DNA of 64,000 nt, taken from positions 1 through 64,000 of the forward strand of contig JBFIES010000010.1 in assembly GCA_041603235.1 (NCBI GenBank). The letters run 5' to 3'. This document shows positions 17,177 through 25,438 of the stretch, piece by piece (the first letter of the stretch is position 1; the number at the start of each line of letters is the position of its first letter). The DNA comes from Panacagrimonas sp041603235. GTDB lineage: Bacteria; Pseudomonadota; Gammaproteobacteria; Nevskiales; Nevskiaceae. Made by a program: the position numbers and the translations under genes. The notes under the pieces are model-generated. The model was not told where the DNA came from, did no database searches, and saw only the letters and a list, made by a program, of their open reading frames with translations.

Positions 17177-18541
17177 TTACTTCTTGGCCATCCGCTTCAC
17201 CGAGCCGGTGGTGAAGTGTTCGAGGTCAAAATTCTCGAACTTGAGCATCGGGGACTCATTGCTCAGCTCCTGCACCAGATAACGGCTTGACTGCAGGTCA
17301 TAAACCGTTCCGGCGACGGGGCCCACCTGCTTGAGCCAGGGCAGTTGAACCTGATGCGTTTCCTGCACGCGCCAGAGCTGATCGCGATTGTCGTAGTTGT
17401 CGACGGCCAGGATGGTCCAGCTGTCTTCGTCCACGTAGAAAGTGCGGCGCTTGTAAATGTGAGAAGTGCCCGCATTCAGCTGAGCCTCAACCACCCAGAC
17501 GCGATGCATCTCATAGCGCGGCAGATCCTGATTCAGGTGACCCTGTTTGGCGATCTCCTTGTACTTGAGCGAGTCGTCGTAGAGCTTCTGCGCGTTGTAC
17601 GGAACAATCATTTCCTTCTTGCCGACAATCTTCCAGGTGTAGCGGTCGGTCGCGCCGTTGAAGGCATCCAGCTGATCGTTGGTACGCAGGCCGTCTGAAC
17701 CTGTGCCTGGGTTGTCATAGGCGACATTGGGGGCGAGACGAATGCGCCGTTGGCCCGGGTTGTAGAGCCAGGCTTTGCGCGGCTCCTTGACCTGGTCCAT
17801 GGTCTCGTGAACCAGCAACACGTTGCCCGCCTGACGCACTGGTGCGGTGGTGAACTGCAGGAAGTAGAGCACGACGTTGTCGAGAGACTCCGGTGTGATG
17901 CCCTTCTGGTTGTACTTGAACAGCACGTCTTCGCGGAGCACGTAAGGCTGGAATGCGCCGTTGGACTGCACCGCAAGCTGCGCGTTGTAGCGCTGGATGG
18001 AGACGCCGCGGTAGCGCAGCTTGTGGTTCCAGATGATTTCCTTGCCCGACTTGGGGATCGGGAAGGGAATGCCGGTGACGGCATCAACCAGGCTCTCGCC
18101 TTCATTGGCTAGGGTGGCGCTGGTGGCATTTTTCTTGGTGGCTTCGGCAACCCAATCCGGCACCGCGACGGTGCGGCGTGATGGGTACACGTTCATCTTG
18201 TAGCTGTCCGGATAGCGATCGAACAGAGCCTTTGCACCTGCGGTCAGCTTGTCGCTGTACTTGCCGACATCCGCCTTGGTGATGGTGTACAGCGGCTTGT
18301 CGTTGCTGATCAGCGGAAACTGCGAGGGATCACGCAGCTTGGAGTCGGCGGGTGCCTTGTCCATGGTGTAGCCGCCTTCCCAGGCCGGGATGGTGCCGTC
18401 TGCATTTCCCGCTTTCTCGCCACCGAGCGGGGTAAGGGAACTGCCGAGTTTGGCGGCCTCGTCGGCGCCGACCTTTGCCAGGCCCAAGCCTGGAAAGGCC
18501 ATGGCGGCGGTCATCAATGCTGCACTGAATAAGGGTTTCAT
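17177..18541 (-). CDS. DUF1329 domain protein
   Basis: A 454-residue exported protein with a signal peptide (residues 1-22, ending LGLA) followed by KVGADEAAKLGSSLTPLGGEKAGNADGTIPAWEGG, the standard DUF1329 opening. Later blocks include YNPGQRRIRLAPNVAYDNPGTGSDGLRTNDQLD and RRTFYVDEDSWTILAVDNYDNRDQLWRVQE. These resemble the LolA/LolB-type fold that binds lipophilic ligands. With DUF1302 it is thought to form an envelope module for hydrophobic substrates. ATG 18541 has GGAGGAG upstream. An operator-like sequence related to the TetR palindrome at 8873 lies about 220 bp upstream. Confidence 0.92.
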   Translation of the reverse strand: MKPLFSAALMTAAMAFPGLGLAKVGADEAAKLGSSLTPLGGEKAGNADGTIPAWEGGYTMDKAPADSKLRDPSQFPLISNDKPLYTITKADVGKYSDKLTAGAKALFDRYPDSYKMNVYPSRRTVAVPDWVAEATKKNATSATLANEGESLVDAVTGIPFPIPKSGKEIIWNHKLRYRGVSIQRYNAQLAVQSNGAFQPYVLREDVLFKYNQKGITPESLDNVVLYFLQFTTAPVRQAGNVLLVHETMDQVKEPRKAWLYNPGQRRIRLAPNVAYDNPGTGSDGLRTNDQLDAFNGATDRYTWKIVGKKEMIVPYNAQKLYDDSLKYKEIAKQGHLNQDLPRYEMHRVWVVEAQLNAGTSHIYKRRTFYVDEDSWTILAVDNYDNRDQLWRVQETHQVQLPWLKQVGPVAGTVYDLQSSRYLVQELSNESPMLKFENFDLEHFTTGSVKRMAKK

Positions 18542-18757
18542 AGCACTCCTCCGGATATTTCTGTTTGGCAGGTGAACTGCAAATAAAGTGGCTTCAAAAT
18601 CATCGCGTGTCAGGCCGACGCCCGACGCGCTGCAAAGCAAATGCAATGGGCTGGGCCCATTTCCTTCTGCAACGGGTCCATGGCGACCGCGTATCTCCTC
18701 GTATCGTCTGCGGGTCGATTGTGGGCACTGCCCCATGGCAACAATCGAACCTGAATC

Positions 18758-18783
18758 AAACCTGTATTACGTAATTTATGTCA
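18758..18783. promoter_or_regulatory. Candidate TetR operator upstream of the DUF1329 gene; only feature seen in a 359-bp gap
   Basis: The core ATTACGTAAT (18766-18775) is a perfect palindrome. The right half, 18768-18784, matches the acyl-CoA dehydrogenase operator at 8883-8899 in 15 of 17 positions (TACGTAAT-x-TATGT-x-AG). The left half is poorly conserved. Apart from this I see nothing distinct in 18542-18900. Confidence 0.5.
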
Positions 18784-18900
18784 GCTTGCCCAGTTAAGAA
18801 GTCAGTCTGAATTCCGCGTCAGTGTCTAATTCTTGGCCATGTCATGCAGATATGAATTGGCCGTTGAATACTAATATGTGGCAAATGGGTCAAATATGGA

Positions 18901-19734
18901 TCACTTGGAGCGACCGGCGTGGCGAGCCGCCAGTCGAGCGGTTCTGTCCTTGTCGGATGCCCAGATCACTTCTGGAAACAGAAGGGTGCGCAACAGGCCG
19001 ATCAGCATCCACAGATAGCTGATGGAGAACGTGATTCCACAAAAAATGGAGACCCATTCAAAGTTGATGGAGATGAACTTGATGCCCCACCAGGACATCA
19101 CGTCTGTCAGCGACGCGGCGAGCCCGGCGGGAAAGACCCACTGGTAGCTCTTCAGATGATTGAACTGCAGTGAGAATGGAATCCCCACAATAAAGAAGCT
19201 GGTAGTAAATCCAAACAAGTGTGCGTGGGTAAACGCGATCAGCTTGCCCAAGGACATCTGCGCGAAGTAGGCCTCGGCCGAGCCGTGCAATCGCATCTGG
19301 TACCAGATTTCCGCCGCGCCGAAGCAGAACGCAACGCCGAACATGCCCACTGCCATGGCGATGCCGCGCTTTGCCGCCGGCGGCAGTTCACGCAAATTCA
19401 GATCAATGCTGTGCTGCTGATAAGGCACCAGCCACCAGATCTGCACCAGCATGCCAAAGAACAGAGCAAACAAGGCGATGGGGCCGCCGATGGTGAGCCA
19501 TCGGCTTTTCTCCGGGGGCAATTCGATGACATCGACATTCTCGATCGGCTCATCACTGAAGAAGTCGAACTCATCGGTTTCGCCATTGCTGCCCGAGCCC
19601 TCGAATTGTTCGGCTGTGACTTGTGTCTGCGCTGCAATCTCTTCGTCAGCCGCCGCCAGCGCGATGTTGCGCGTGAGGAGTAAGACAATTGCGAAACACA
19701 GCGCCAACAGCAAGCTGGGCAGGGCCTTACGCAT
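18901..19734 (-). CDS. Polytopic membrane protein of unknown function in the cytochrome cluster
   Basis: A 277-residue protein that I do not recognise. It starts with a hydrophobic segment (LPSLLLALCFAIVLLL) that may be a signal peptide. An acidic periplasmic-type stretch follows (FEGSGSNGETDEFDFFSDEP), then about five membrane helices near 82-104, 120-142, 165-190, 203-225 and 233-258. FTHAHLFGFTTSFFIVG carries two histidines inside a helix, and WWGIKF and a C-terminal basic tail follow. Its start overlaps the upstream cytochrome gene by 8 nt, so the two are co-translated. Intramembrane histidines next to c-type cytochromes suggest a heme-binding or quinol-interacting membrane anchor; this is a guess from context. 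Confidence 0.82.
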   Translation of the reverse strand: MRKALPSLLLALCFAIVLLLTRNIALAAADEEIAAQTQVTAEQFEGSGSNGETDEFDFFSDEPIENVDVIELPPEKSRWLTIGGPIALFALFFGMLVQIWWLVPYQQHSIDLNLRELPPAAKRGIAMAVGMFGVAFCFGAAEIWYQMRLHGSAEAYFAQMSLGKLIAFTHAHLFGFTTSFFIVGIPFSLQFNHLKSYQWVFPAGLAASLTDVMSWWGIKFISINFEWVSIFCGITFSISYLWMLIGLLRTLLFPEVIWASDKDRTARLAARHAGRSK

Positions 19735-20494
19735 TCTTGAGCCTCACGTAGATTAGGGTGCCGGCTTTCTTGACCGCGCGGGTAATAGCGGCCGTCAGGT
19801 CATCGCCCTTGGCCTCCGGGAGTTGGTCCAGTGACACGCCCTTGAAGGTGGCGAAGGATGGATGCTCCTTCGCTTCGGCGACGTGCGCGGTGTTGAGAGA
19901 TTCAACCGTCGTCACGACGAGCTTGCGATCTGTTGCAAGGAGCAGGAAGAAAGCTTTGCCCTTGAAGCTGGCGGGAAAAATGATCGCTGTGCCAACCGGA
20001 CGGCGCTCCACCAGCGGAATGTAGATCGTGTTTTCGTCCTGTTGAGAGAGTTCTGCTCCGAGTTCGCGCGCACGTGCAATATCAGCTTCGGTGAGCAGTG
20101 CATCTTTTGGCAGATAGGCACGCACCTTGGGGAAAAGGTCCTGCACCTCGCGTGGAATCAGGCTGGCAGTATCCAGCCAGTCGCCCTTGTCATCTGGCGT
20201 GGAGCTTGGCGAGCCCGGATTGGATTTTGCGCGCGCCTCGTCGGCGTTGAGAGCGCCGTCTGCATCTGCATCCAGCGCCGCGATCGCGTCGAAGGATGCG
20301 AGCTTCATCCCGGCATCCTTGAACTGCTTGCCATAGTCGTTGACGGGTGTGCCGCCGCCATCTTTGTGGCAGGCATTGCAGGAAGGCGGGTAGCCATACT
20401 GCTGTTTGTACAAGCGGGCGAATGCGGGCTCCGCCGGCGCGAGACTTGGTGTCAGCAAGAGAAGCGCGCCACAGGCTGCGCCGAACAGGCGCAT
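19727..20494 (-). CDS. Exported monoheme c-type cytochrome with EF-hand-like loop
   Basis: A 255-residue protein. Signal peptide residues 1-22 (ends APAEP), then a heme c site CNACH at 39-43 and an EF-hand-like calcium loop DADADGALNADE at about 75-86. The C-terminal half (KGKAFFLLLATDRKLVVTTVESLN) has a DUF302/FMN-like look but no family I can name. Start ATG 20494 gives a clean signal peptide, although the GGAGGAG upstream is rather far. It overlaps the membrane-protein gene downstream by 8 nt and follows the 572-residue cytochrome gene by 91 nt. Probably a small periplasmic electron carrier serving its neighbours. Confidence 0.82.
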   Translation of the reverse strand: MRLFGAACGALLLLTPSLAPAEPAFARLYKQQYGYPPSCNACHKDGGGTPVNDYGKQFKDAGMKLASFDAIAALDADADGALNADEARAKSNPGSPSSTPDDKGDWLDTASLIPREVQDLFPKVRAYLPKDALLTEADIARARELGAELSQQDENTIYIPLVERRPVGTAIIFPASFKGKAFFLLLATDRKLVVTTVESLNTAHVAEAKEHPSFATFKGVSLDQLPEAKGDDLTAAITRAVKKAGTLIYVRLKNA

Positions 20495-20585
20495 CTGAAT
20501 ACGGGGTCTCCTCCAATATTGTTTTCTGGCGCTTGCTGCGAAATTCACGCCGCGCTCCTCTTGTGGTGTTATCGACAGACTAAGT

Positions 20586-22304
20586 TCAGAAATCAAACAA
20601 GGCAGGCACCATATCGCGCATCTCCTCCAGAAGCTTTGGATTCTGTGCCAATGCAGCCTCCATGGTTCTTCGCTGTTCAGAATCCACTGGCGGCATCAGG
20701 GTGCTCAGCTTGTCCGTATCGCGATAACGTTCCCAGTCCAGTACCTCGCGAATCTTGTCGGTTTCCCTGATGCGGGATTTCACCTCGACTTCATCTTTTC
20801 CGCCCATGAAGTTAAGACGCGCCGCCGGGTTGCCACGATGACAGGCGAAGCAATATTTTTCGAATGCTTCCAGTTCGGAACCCTCTGCAATTTCCAAGGG
20901 AGGAACGCTTGCCGCTACTGGCGGAGACATCTCTTCGGTCGATAGACAGCAATACTGCAAGGCATTGGCGCGACCGTTCTGAGTTGCCTCGAGTAGCGCC
21001 TGCATTGTGCGTACGCGGGAGAACGGGCGCGCCGCAAAAAAATCATCTGGAATGCTGCGCGCAGACTCGATCGTGCGGGACCAGTTGTTTCCACTGGCTG
21101 CCAGCAGGGTGTCGCGATCGGCATCCGTAAACATTTGTGCCAGAGCGTATACGCCGTCCGGGTCGTTGGGGGTCAGTACGCGCTTTGGGGGTCGCCTTGT
21201 CAACGGGTCCAGATCAGATGGCAGTGGTGGAAGCTGATTGAAGGTTTCTAGATCCTCATTATCTTTCGCCCGGGCCAGAGCGGGATCCTGATCCGAAAAA
21301 AGCGATTTGAAACGGGCGAGCAGGGGCTGGGTCTCGCCAAGCGGGTTGCGGTTGGTGAGGTCATTGTCCGGCACCGGAATACCTTGCGCTGGCCAGTGCA
21401 GAGCCTGCAACTCGAACAAGGAATGGCTCGCTTGCGAGCTGGCATCGAAGCTGGCGGGGTCATCGAGGAACTGCAAGGCCAGGGCCAGCATGTGACGCCG
21501 ACACGCCGTGCCGTTCTCGCCGCAGCCATCGAGCCAGATGCGTTGCAGCACGTTGATGAAATTGCCGACGTCCGTGAGTTCATCAATACGTTGCGGCGAA
21601 GACAGCGGCTGGACCGGATCAACAGCGAGATACGGCGCGTCACCACGAGCCTGAACAATGCGCTGGGAAATTTCCGGCTGCGCATTGGTTTCCTGCCAGG
21701 GGCGGACCGAGAAAATCGGAGAGCCGCCCTGATGGCAAGTCAGGCAAATGTCTCTTCGTGCGTAGACAATGCGCGGTACGCAAGCCTCGCAATAGTTCTG
21801 CACCAGCTGAAACTCGAAGCGTCCGGCCAGTTCGTTGTAGCTGATGACCTCGATTTCATTGGCGCCTTCGGTAAAGCCAAGGAAAAGCTGTCCACGCGGT
21901 GCAATGCCGAGCGATGCAGGGGTGTTGCTGGCGTGATAGTCCGTGGCGAAAACCACGCGAGGCTTGTCAAAGTCAGCGCTGGCTTTGAGCAGCGAGCGTC
22001 CGAGCGGGATCATGACGGCAAGCGGTGCGTCATCAGTCGGCGCAGCGTCCTGTAGCGATGCGACCAGATTCTCGAACGGAAATGTCAGCCCGTCACTCTG
22101 GGCCAGCAAATGGTCAAACAGCGAACGAGTCCCTTCTGGCGGAAGGTCCGTCTGCGCAATGATCTGGCTGGAAACATGGCCCAGTGGGAGGCTGCTGCTC
22201 TGCGCCAACTCGGTGATATCGGAGCTCTGTGGTCGCATCAGAAGCCACCACAGAGCGGCCGCGCCGAAGATGGCCAGCAGTAGCAGCAGGGCAAGGCGCT
22301 TCAC
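20586..22304 (-). CDS. Exported or membrane-anchored di-heme c-type cytochrome
   Basis: A 572-residue protein with a single N-terminal helix (LALLLLLAIFGAAALWWLLM) acting as anchor or signal. Two heme c motifs are seen: CLTCH at 187-191 and CFACH at 485-489. A further CEAC at 172-175, without histidine, precedes the first heme. The N-terminal region (FLGFTEGANEIEVISYNELAGRFEFQLVQNYCEACVPRIVYARRDICLTCH) is well conserved in look but I cannot name a family. The start is GTG with GAGG 7 nt upstream. It lies 46 nt after the larger di-heme gene and 91 nt before the monoheme gene, in one operon. Confidence 0.85.
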   Translation of the reverse strand: MKRLALLLLLAIFGAAALWWLLMRPQSSDITELAQSSSLPLGHVSSQIIAQTDLPPEGTRSLFDHLLAQSDGLTFPFENLVASLQDAAPTDDAPLAVMIPLGRSLLKASADFDKPRVVFATDYHASNTPASLGIAPRGQLFLGFTEGANEIEVISYNELAGRFEFQLVQNYCEACVPRIVYARRDICLTCHQGGSPIFSVRPWQETNAQPEISQRIVQARGDAPYLAVDPVQPLSSPQRIDELTDVGNFINVLQRIWLDGCGENGTACRRHMLALALQFLDDPASFDASSQASHSLFELQALHWPAQGIPVPDNDLTNRNPLGETQPLLARFKSLFSDQDPALARAKDNEDLETFNQLPPLPSDLDPLTRRPPKRVLTPNDPDGVYALAQMFTDADRDTLLAASGNNWSRTIESARSIPDDFFAARPFSRVRTMQALLEATQNGRANALQYCCLSTEEMSPPVAASVPPLEIAEGSELEAFEKYCFACHRGNPAARLNFMGGKDEVEVKSRIRETDKIREVLDWERYRDTDKLSTLMPPVDSEQRRTMEAALAQNPKLLEEMRDMVPALFDF

Positions 22305-22350
22305 GTTCGTGCCTCAGCCATCACTATTGCTTGGACGCCGTCATCGTCAC

Positions 22351-24792
22351 CTACATCAGCTTCAGGAATTCGCGCAGAGCCAGCTTGTCTTCGGCGGAAA
22401 GCGAAACACCAAACTGGTGGCCTTTGTTCTCCACCAGATCGTCACACTTCATCGTTGCCGGTCGGTGAGGATTGAGGCTGGTGAAATGGCCCAGTGGCGT
22501 GCCCGCCGCGACTGGCAGCTTGATCAGGCCTTGCCCGTCTTCGCGCAGCGCCAGTTTGAAATCGACTGATGTCTTGCTGACTTTCTGCGGACGGTGTCCA
22601 GTCACTTCAGGATTGTCCGAACGCATCAACTCGTCATACGCCATTTCAAACTGTTTGATGCGTCCCGCGACCGTGTAGTCGATGGTCCTGCCGTCAGCGA
22701 GATAGGTGAGTTCGCCGACTGAATTGTTGTGCAGGAAGGGTGCGGTTGCCCATGCGGACAGCAGCGAGATATTGCGCAGGTAACCGGGACCACCTTCGAT
22801 CTTCTTTTCGCCGATCTGAACGCCGCCCAATCCCGGCAGCAGACGGTTGAGTGTGACCGGAACCGAGCCCGGTGAAGGCCGATTCTTGTAATCCTCGGAC
22901 GAGAACTCCTCCCAGATATGGCCTTCATTGTGGTTGTCGTGCAGCGCGCGACACATATTGGTGCCAATGATGTTGAAGGGCGTGGGTTCGTCGTTGCCCA
23001 GCCAGTCCTGACCGTAGATGCCATGTTCGGCGAACTGGCGCGGACGCAGCTTGCCATCCTTGTCGAGCTTCAAGTACTTCGCCTTGAAGGCATCCGACTG
23101 GCGTTGTTCTTCGGTGAACTCGAATTTCCAGAATTCTTCTGCACCAAAAACATGGCCTTCGTAGAAGCGCTCCATGGCTGCTTTGTCGGCACGAACATTG
23201 TCGGGAGCCACCTTGGAACTGTGGCAGCTCGCGCATTCGCGGATAAAGATATTGCGGCCTCGGGGCACTTTGTCCAGATCAATGTATCGCGCGCCTGGAG
23301 AGCCATCCTTGTCGTTGGATTTCATCAGGTAGGTGGGGCCGCCCGTGACGAGGAATGCCGCGAGATCATCCATCTTGGCGTCAGCGTAATTCCATGCATC
23401 GCAATCCTTGGCGCACTGCGCGATGCGAAACGGCTGTTGGCGAGAGGACTTTCCGAAGAAGCTTCCGGGTGTCGGAAAGTTGGGCGTCCAGCATTCTTCC
23501 GTGCACATGCCGATATTGACGTAGACCCGAATCAGGGCGAGGTGGTCTCCCACTGAATCTTCGCCGCCTTTGAGCACGTTCTGGGTCAGGCCCTTCTTGA
23601 GTTCGCCTGTGACCGGGTCTTTCATCAGGTGCTCACGGACAATCCGGTTATGGAAATCCATGATGTTGTTCTGCGTGCCCGGGTTGTTCTGGAAGTCGTT
23701 GGCCACCAGTGAGGTATCGATGGTGCCTTTTCGACCGGCTTCGAGTGCAATGCGGGCCAATGAATCCTTGGGTGCGCCCTGGAAAAACATTTCGGGCTGG
23801 TTGATGTGCTGGTTGCCGATCGTGGACGACAGGTTTTCCCACTTGGGATTGTTCGGATCAGCCGGAGGATTGGTCGGATCAAAACCGACATGGCATTGCA
23901 CGCAGGGGTGACCGATGACGAAGCGCAGGTTCTTCTGCAGTTCATCGTCGCGGTAGGGCGAGTTACGCGGATCAAAAACGACTTCTCCGTTTTTGTCCTT
24001 GGTGGGATCGGCGTAGTACTTGCGATACCCCAGCACGCCGCTGGAATGTGGGTCTGGGCAACGGTCCCAGTAGTGCGTGCTCTCATCGCCCTTGGTGCAG
24101 TCCGGGTCGTTGATCAATCCATACTTACTGAAACGTTCATCGCGGTTGCGGGTATCCAGCCACGGATACCAGATGTCCTTGATGCCTTCCGGCGTGGTGC
24201 GCGAAAAGTGCAGGTAGATTTCATCCTGATTGCCGAAAGTGCCTTTGAACCACACATCTCGGCCACGACGAACCTGTGCGCGCATCTCCCTGGCTTTTTC
24301 CGGATCGCTTTTCTCAACATCCTTGAACAGCGAATTCACGTAACGGCAGGATTCGGCGTCATATCCCGTGGGCTGGGGTTGGTCGCAGGGCGGCGGCGCG
24401 ACCTGTGGAATGCCCTCGTATTCCCAGACCACCGGACCTTGCCACTCGTTGTAGAAATGCTGCGCGCCATCTGGCCAGACTTTGCGAGCTGCCAGTGTGT
24501 TGTAGAAATTCTCGTCGAACCATTCGCGCCTGGAGTTGAGTTCAGGCGTGCCCTTGTAGATGCCTAGCGGAAGAATGTCGCGTTCTGCCAGGTGTTCCAG
24601 CGCCACTGATCGCAGCGTCTTGGAGTAAGGCGCGTCGCTAACCGGATACTTGCCGGACTCTGGCCAGTAGTGATCGGGCGGATTGCCGTACTCGTCCAGA
24701 GGGATCGGTTCCTGTGCGCGCGAATCAACGGACAGGATGACCAGTGGTGCAGCGAGCATGAGCAAGCTGGCTCCGATGACTTTCTTCAACAT
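22351..24792 (-). CDS. Large periplasmic di-heme c-type cytochrome (possible heme oxygenase/peroxidase superfamily)
   Basis: An 813-residue exported protein. Signal peptide 1-26 (ends SRA). Two heme c motifs lie 223 residues apart: CVQCH at 297-301 and CASCH at 520-524. The second stands in RGRNIFIRECASCHSSK. The C-terminal part has GPGYLRNISLLSAWATAPFLHNNSVGELTYL, a sequence style seen in the MauG/cytochrome c peroxidase superfamily, including RoxA-type rubber oxygenases. Several more cysteines (MCTEEC, QCAKDC) could form disulfides. ATG 24792 has GGGGGAG 7 nt upstream. It is first of a four-gene leftward operon with the smaller cytochromes and the membrane protein. An oxidising enzyme fed by or feeding the other hemes is likely; the substrate is unknown. 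Confidence 0.85.
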   Translation of the reverse strand: MLKKVIGASLLMLAAPLVILSVDSRAQEPIPLDEYGNPPDHYWPESGKYPVSDAPYSKTLRSVALEHLAERDILPLGIYKGTPELNSRREWFDENFYNTLAARKVWPDGAQHFYNEWQGPVVWEYEGIPQVAPPPCDQPQPTGYDAESCRYVNSLFKDVEKSDPEKAREMRAQVRRGRDVWFKGTFGNQDEIYLHFSRTTPEGIKDIWYPWLDTRNRDERFSKYGLINDPDCTKGDESTHYWDRCPDPHSSGVLGYRKYYADPTKDKNGEVVFDPRNSPYRDDELQKNLRFVIGHPCVQCHVGFDPTNPPADPNNPKWENLSSTIGNQHINQPEMFFQGAPKDSLARIALEAGRKGTIDTSLVANDFQNNPGTQNNIMDFHNRIVREHLMKDPVTGELKKGLTQNVLKGGEDSVGDHLALIRVYVNIGMCTEECWTPNFPTPGSFFGKSSRQQPFRIAQCAKDCDAWNYADAKMDDLAAFLVTGGPTYLMKSNDKDGSPGARYIDLDKVPRGRNIFIRECASCHSSKVAPDNVRADKAAMERFYEGHVFGAEEFWKFEFTEEQRQSDAFKAKYLKLDKDGKLRPRQFAEHGIYGQDWLGNDEPTPFNIIGTNMCRALHDNHNEGHIWEEFSSEDYKNRPSPGSVPVTLNRLLPGLGGVQIGEKKIEGGPGYLRNISLLSAWATAPFLHNNSVGELTYLADGRTIDYTVAGRIKQFEMAYDELMRSDNPEVTGHRPQKVSKTSVDFKLALREDGQGLIKLPVAAGTPLGHFTSLNPHRPATMKCDDLVENKGHQFGVSLSAEDKLALREFLKLM

Positions 24793-24845
24793 GGTGATGT
24801 CTCCCCCTGACAATCAGCACCAACGCTTCGTTGCGTTGCACTGTA

Positions 24846-24906
24846 GGCTAGTCTAGCCCCTGCTCAAAAACTGACTCACTCCTCATCTATGGTGCGCTGC
24901 AGCGCA
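24846..24906. promoter_or_regulatory. Two palindromes upstream of the cytochrome operon
   Basis: GGCTAG-T-CTAGCC (24846-24858) and the 14-bp perfect palindrome TGCGCTGCAGCGCA (24893-24906) lie 54 and 101 bp upstream of the first cytochrome start codon (24792, minus strand). Their place suggests operators; no regulator is identified. Confidence 0.45.
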
Positions 24907-25018
24907 TGGCAAGTTTGAGTAAGTCTCCAGATGCCGAGCATGACAACTGGCGTCGGCGCTGTGAATGGCCGGACAGCAGCAGAGCGTGGTTGCAGCGGGC
25001 AGGCCAGATGGGAGTTGA

Positions 25019-25438
25019 TCAGCCCTGGAGACGGTTGAGTGCTGCGGTCAGTTGCCGCTCAAACTGCATGCGCTGTTCATCTTCATATGCCACCGGGGCG
25101 TGTTTTCCCCACACCGGCGCAGGCCAGGCCGCATCGGTCTGCTGGCGAACAATGTGATGCAGATGCAGTTGCGGAACCATGTTGCCCAGCGCAGCGACGT
25201 TCAGCTTGTAGCCTTTGAAGGCGTGCATCATCGCCCGGCCCAGCCGCGAAGACTCGCGCAGCAGTTGCAGCTGATCATCTTCGGCCAATTCATGGACCTC
25301 GCGGGCGTCTGTTTGTCGAGGGACAAGAATGCACCACGGATACTGGGCGTCATTCATCAGCAGGAGTCGGCTCAAGGGCCAGTCTGCGAGAACATGACAA
25401 TCTGCGGCCAGCCGGGCGTGAAGTTCAAAGTTGCTCAC
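25019..25438 (-). CDS. HIT domain protein
   Basis: A 139-residue histidine-triad protein of the small bacterial HIT branch. The active-site motif is QLHLHHIVRQ near residues 90-99, preceded by NVAALGNMVPQLH. These proteins hydrolyse or transfer nucleoside phosphates. Its start overlaps the end of the GAF/GGDEF gene by 4 nt, so the two are translationally coupled; a functional link is unclear. Confidence 0.92.
   Translation of the reverse strand: MSNFELHARLAADCHVLADWPLSRLLLMNDAQYPWCILVPRQTDAREVHELAEDDQLQLLRESSRLGRAMMHAFKGYKLNVAALGNMVPQLHLHHIVRQQTDAAWPAPVWGKHAPVAYEDEQRMQFERQLTAALNRLQG

Noticed and set aside
22351..24792. Naming this gene roxA
   Set aside because: Only the heme pair and a short C-terminal resemblance support it; length differs and no search could be run.
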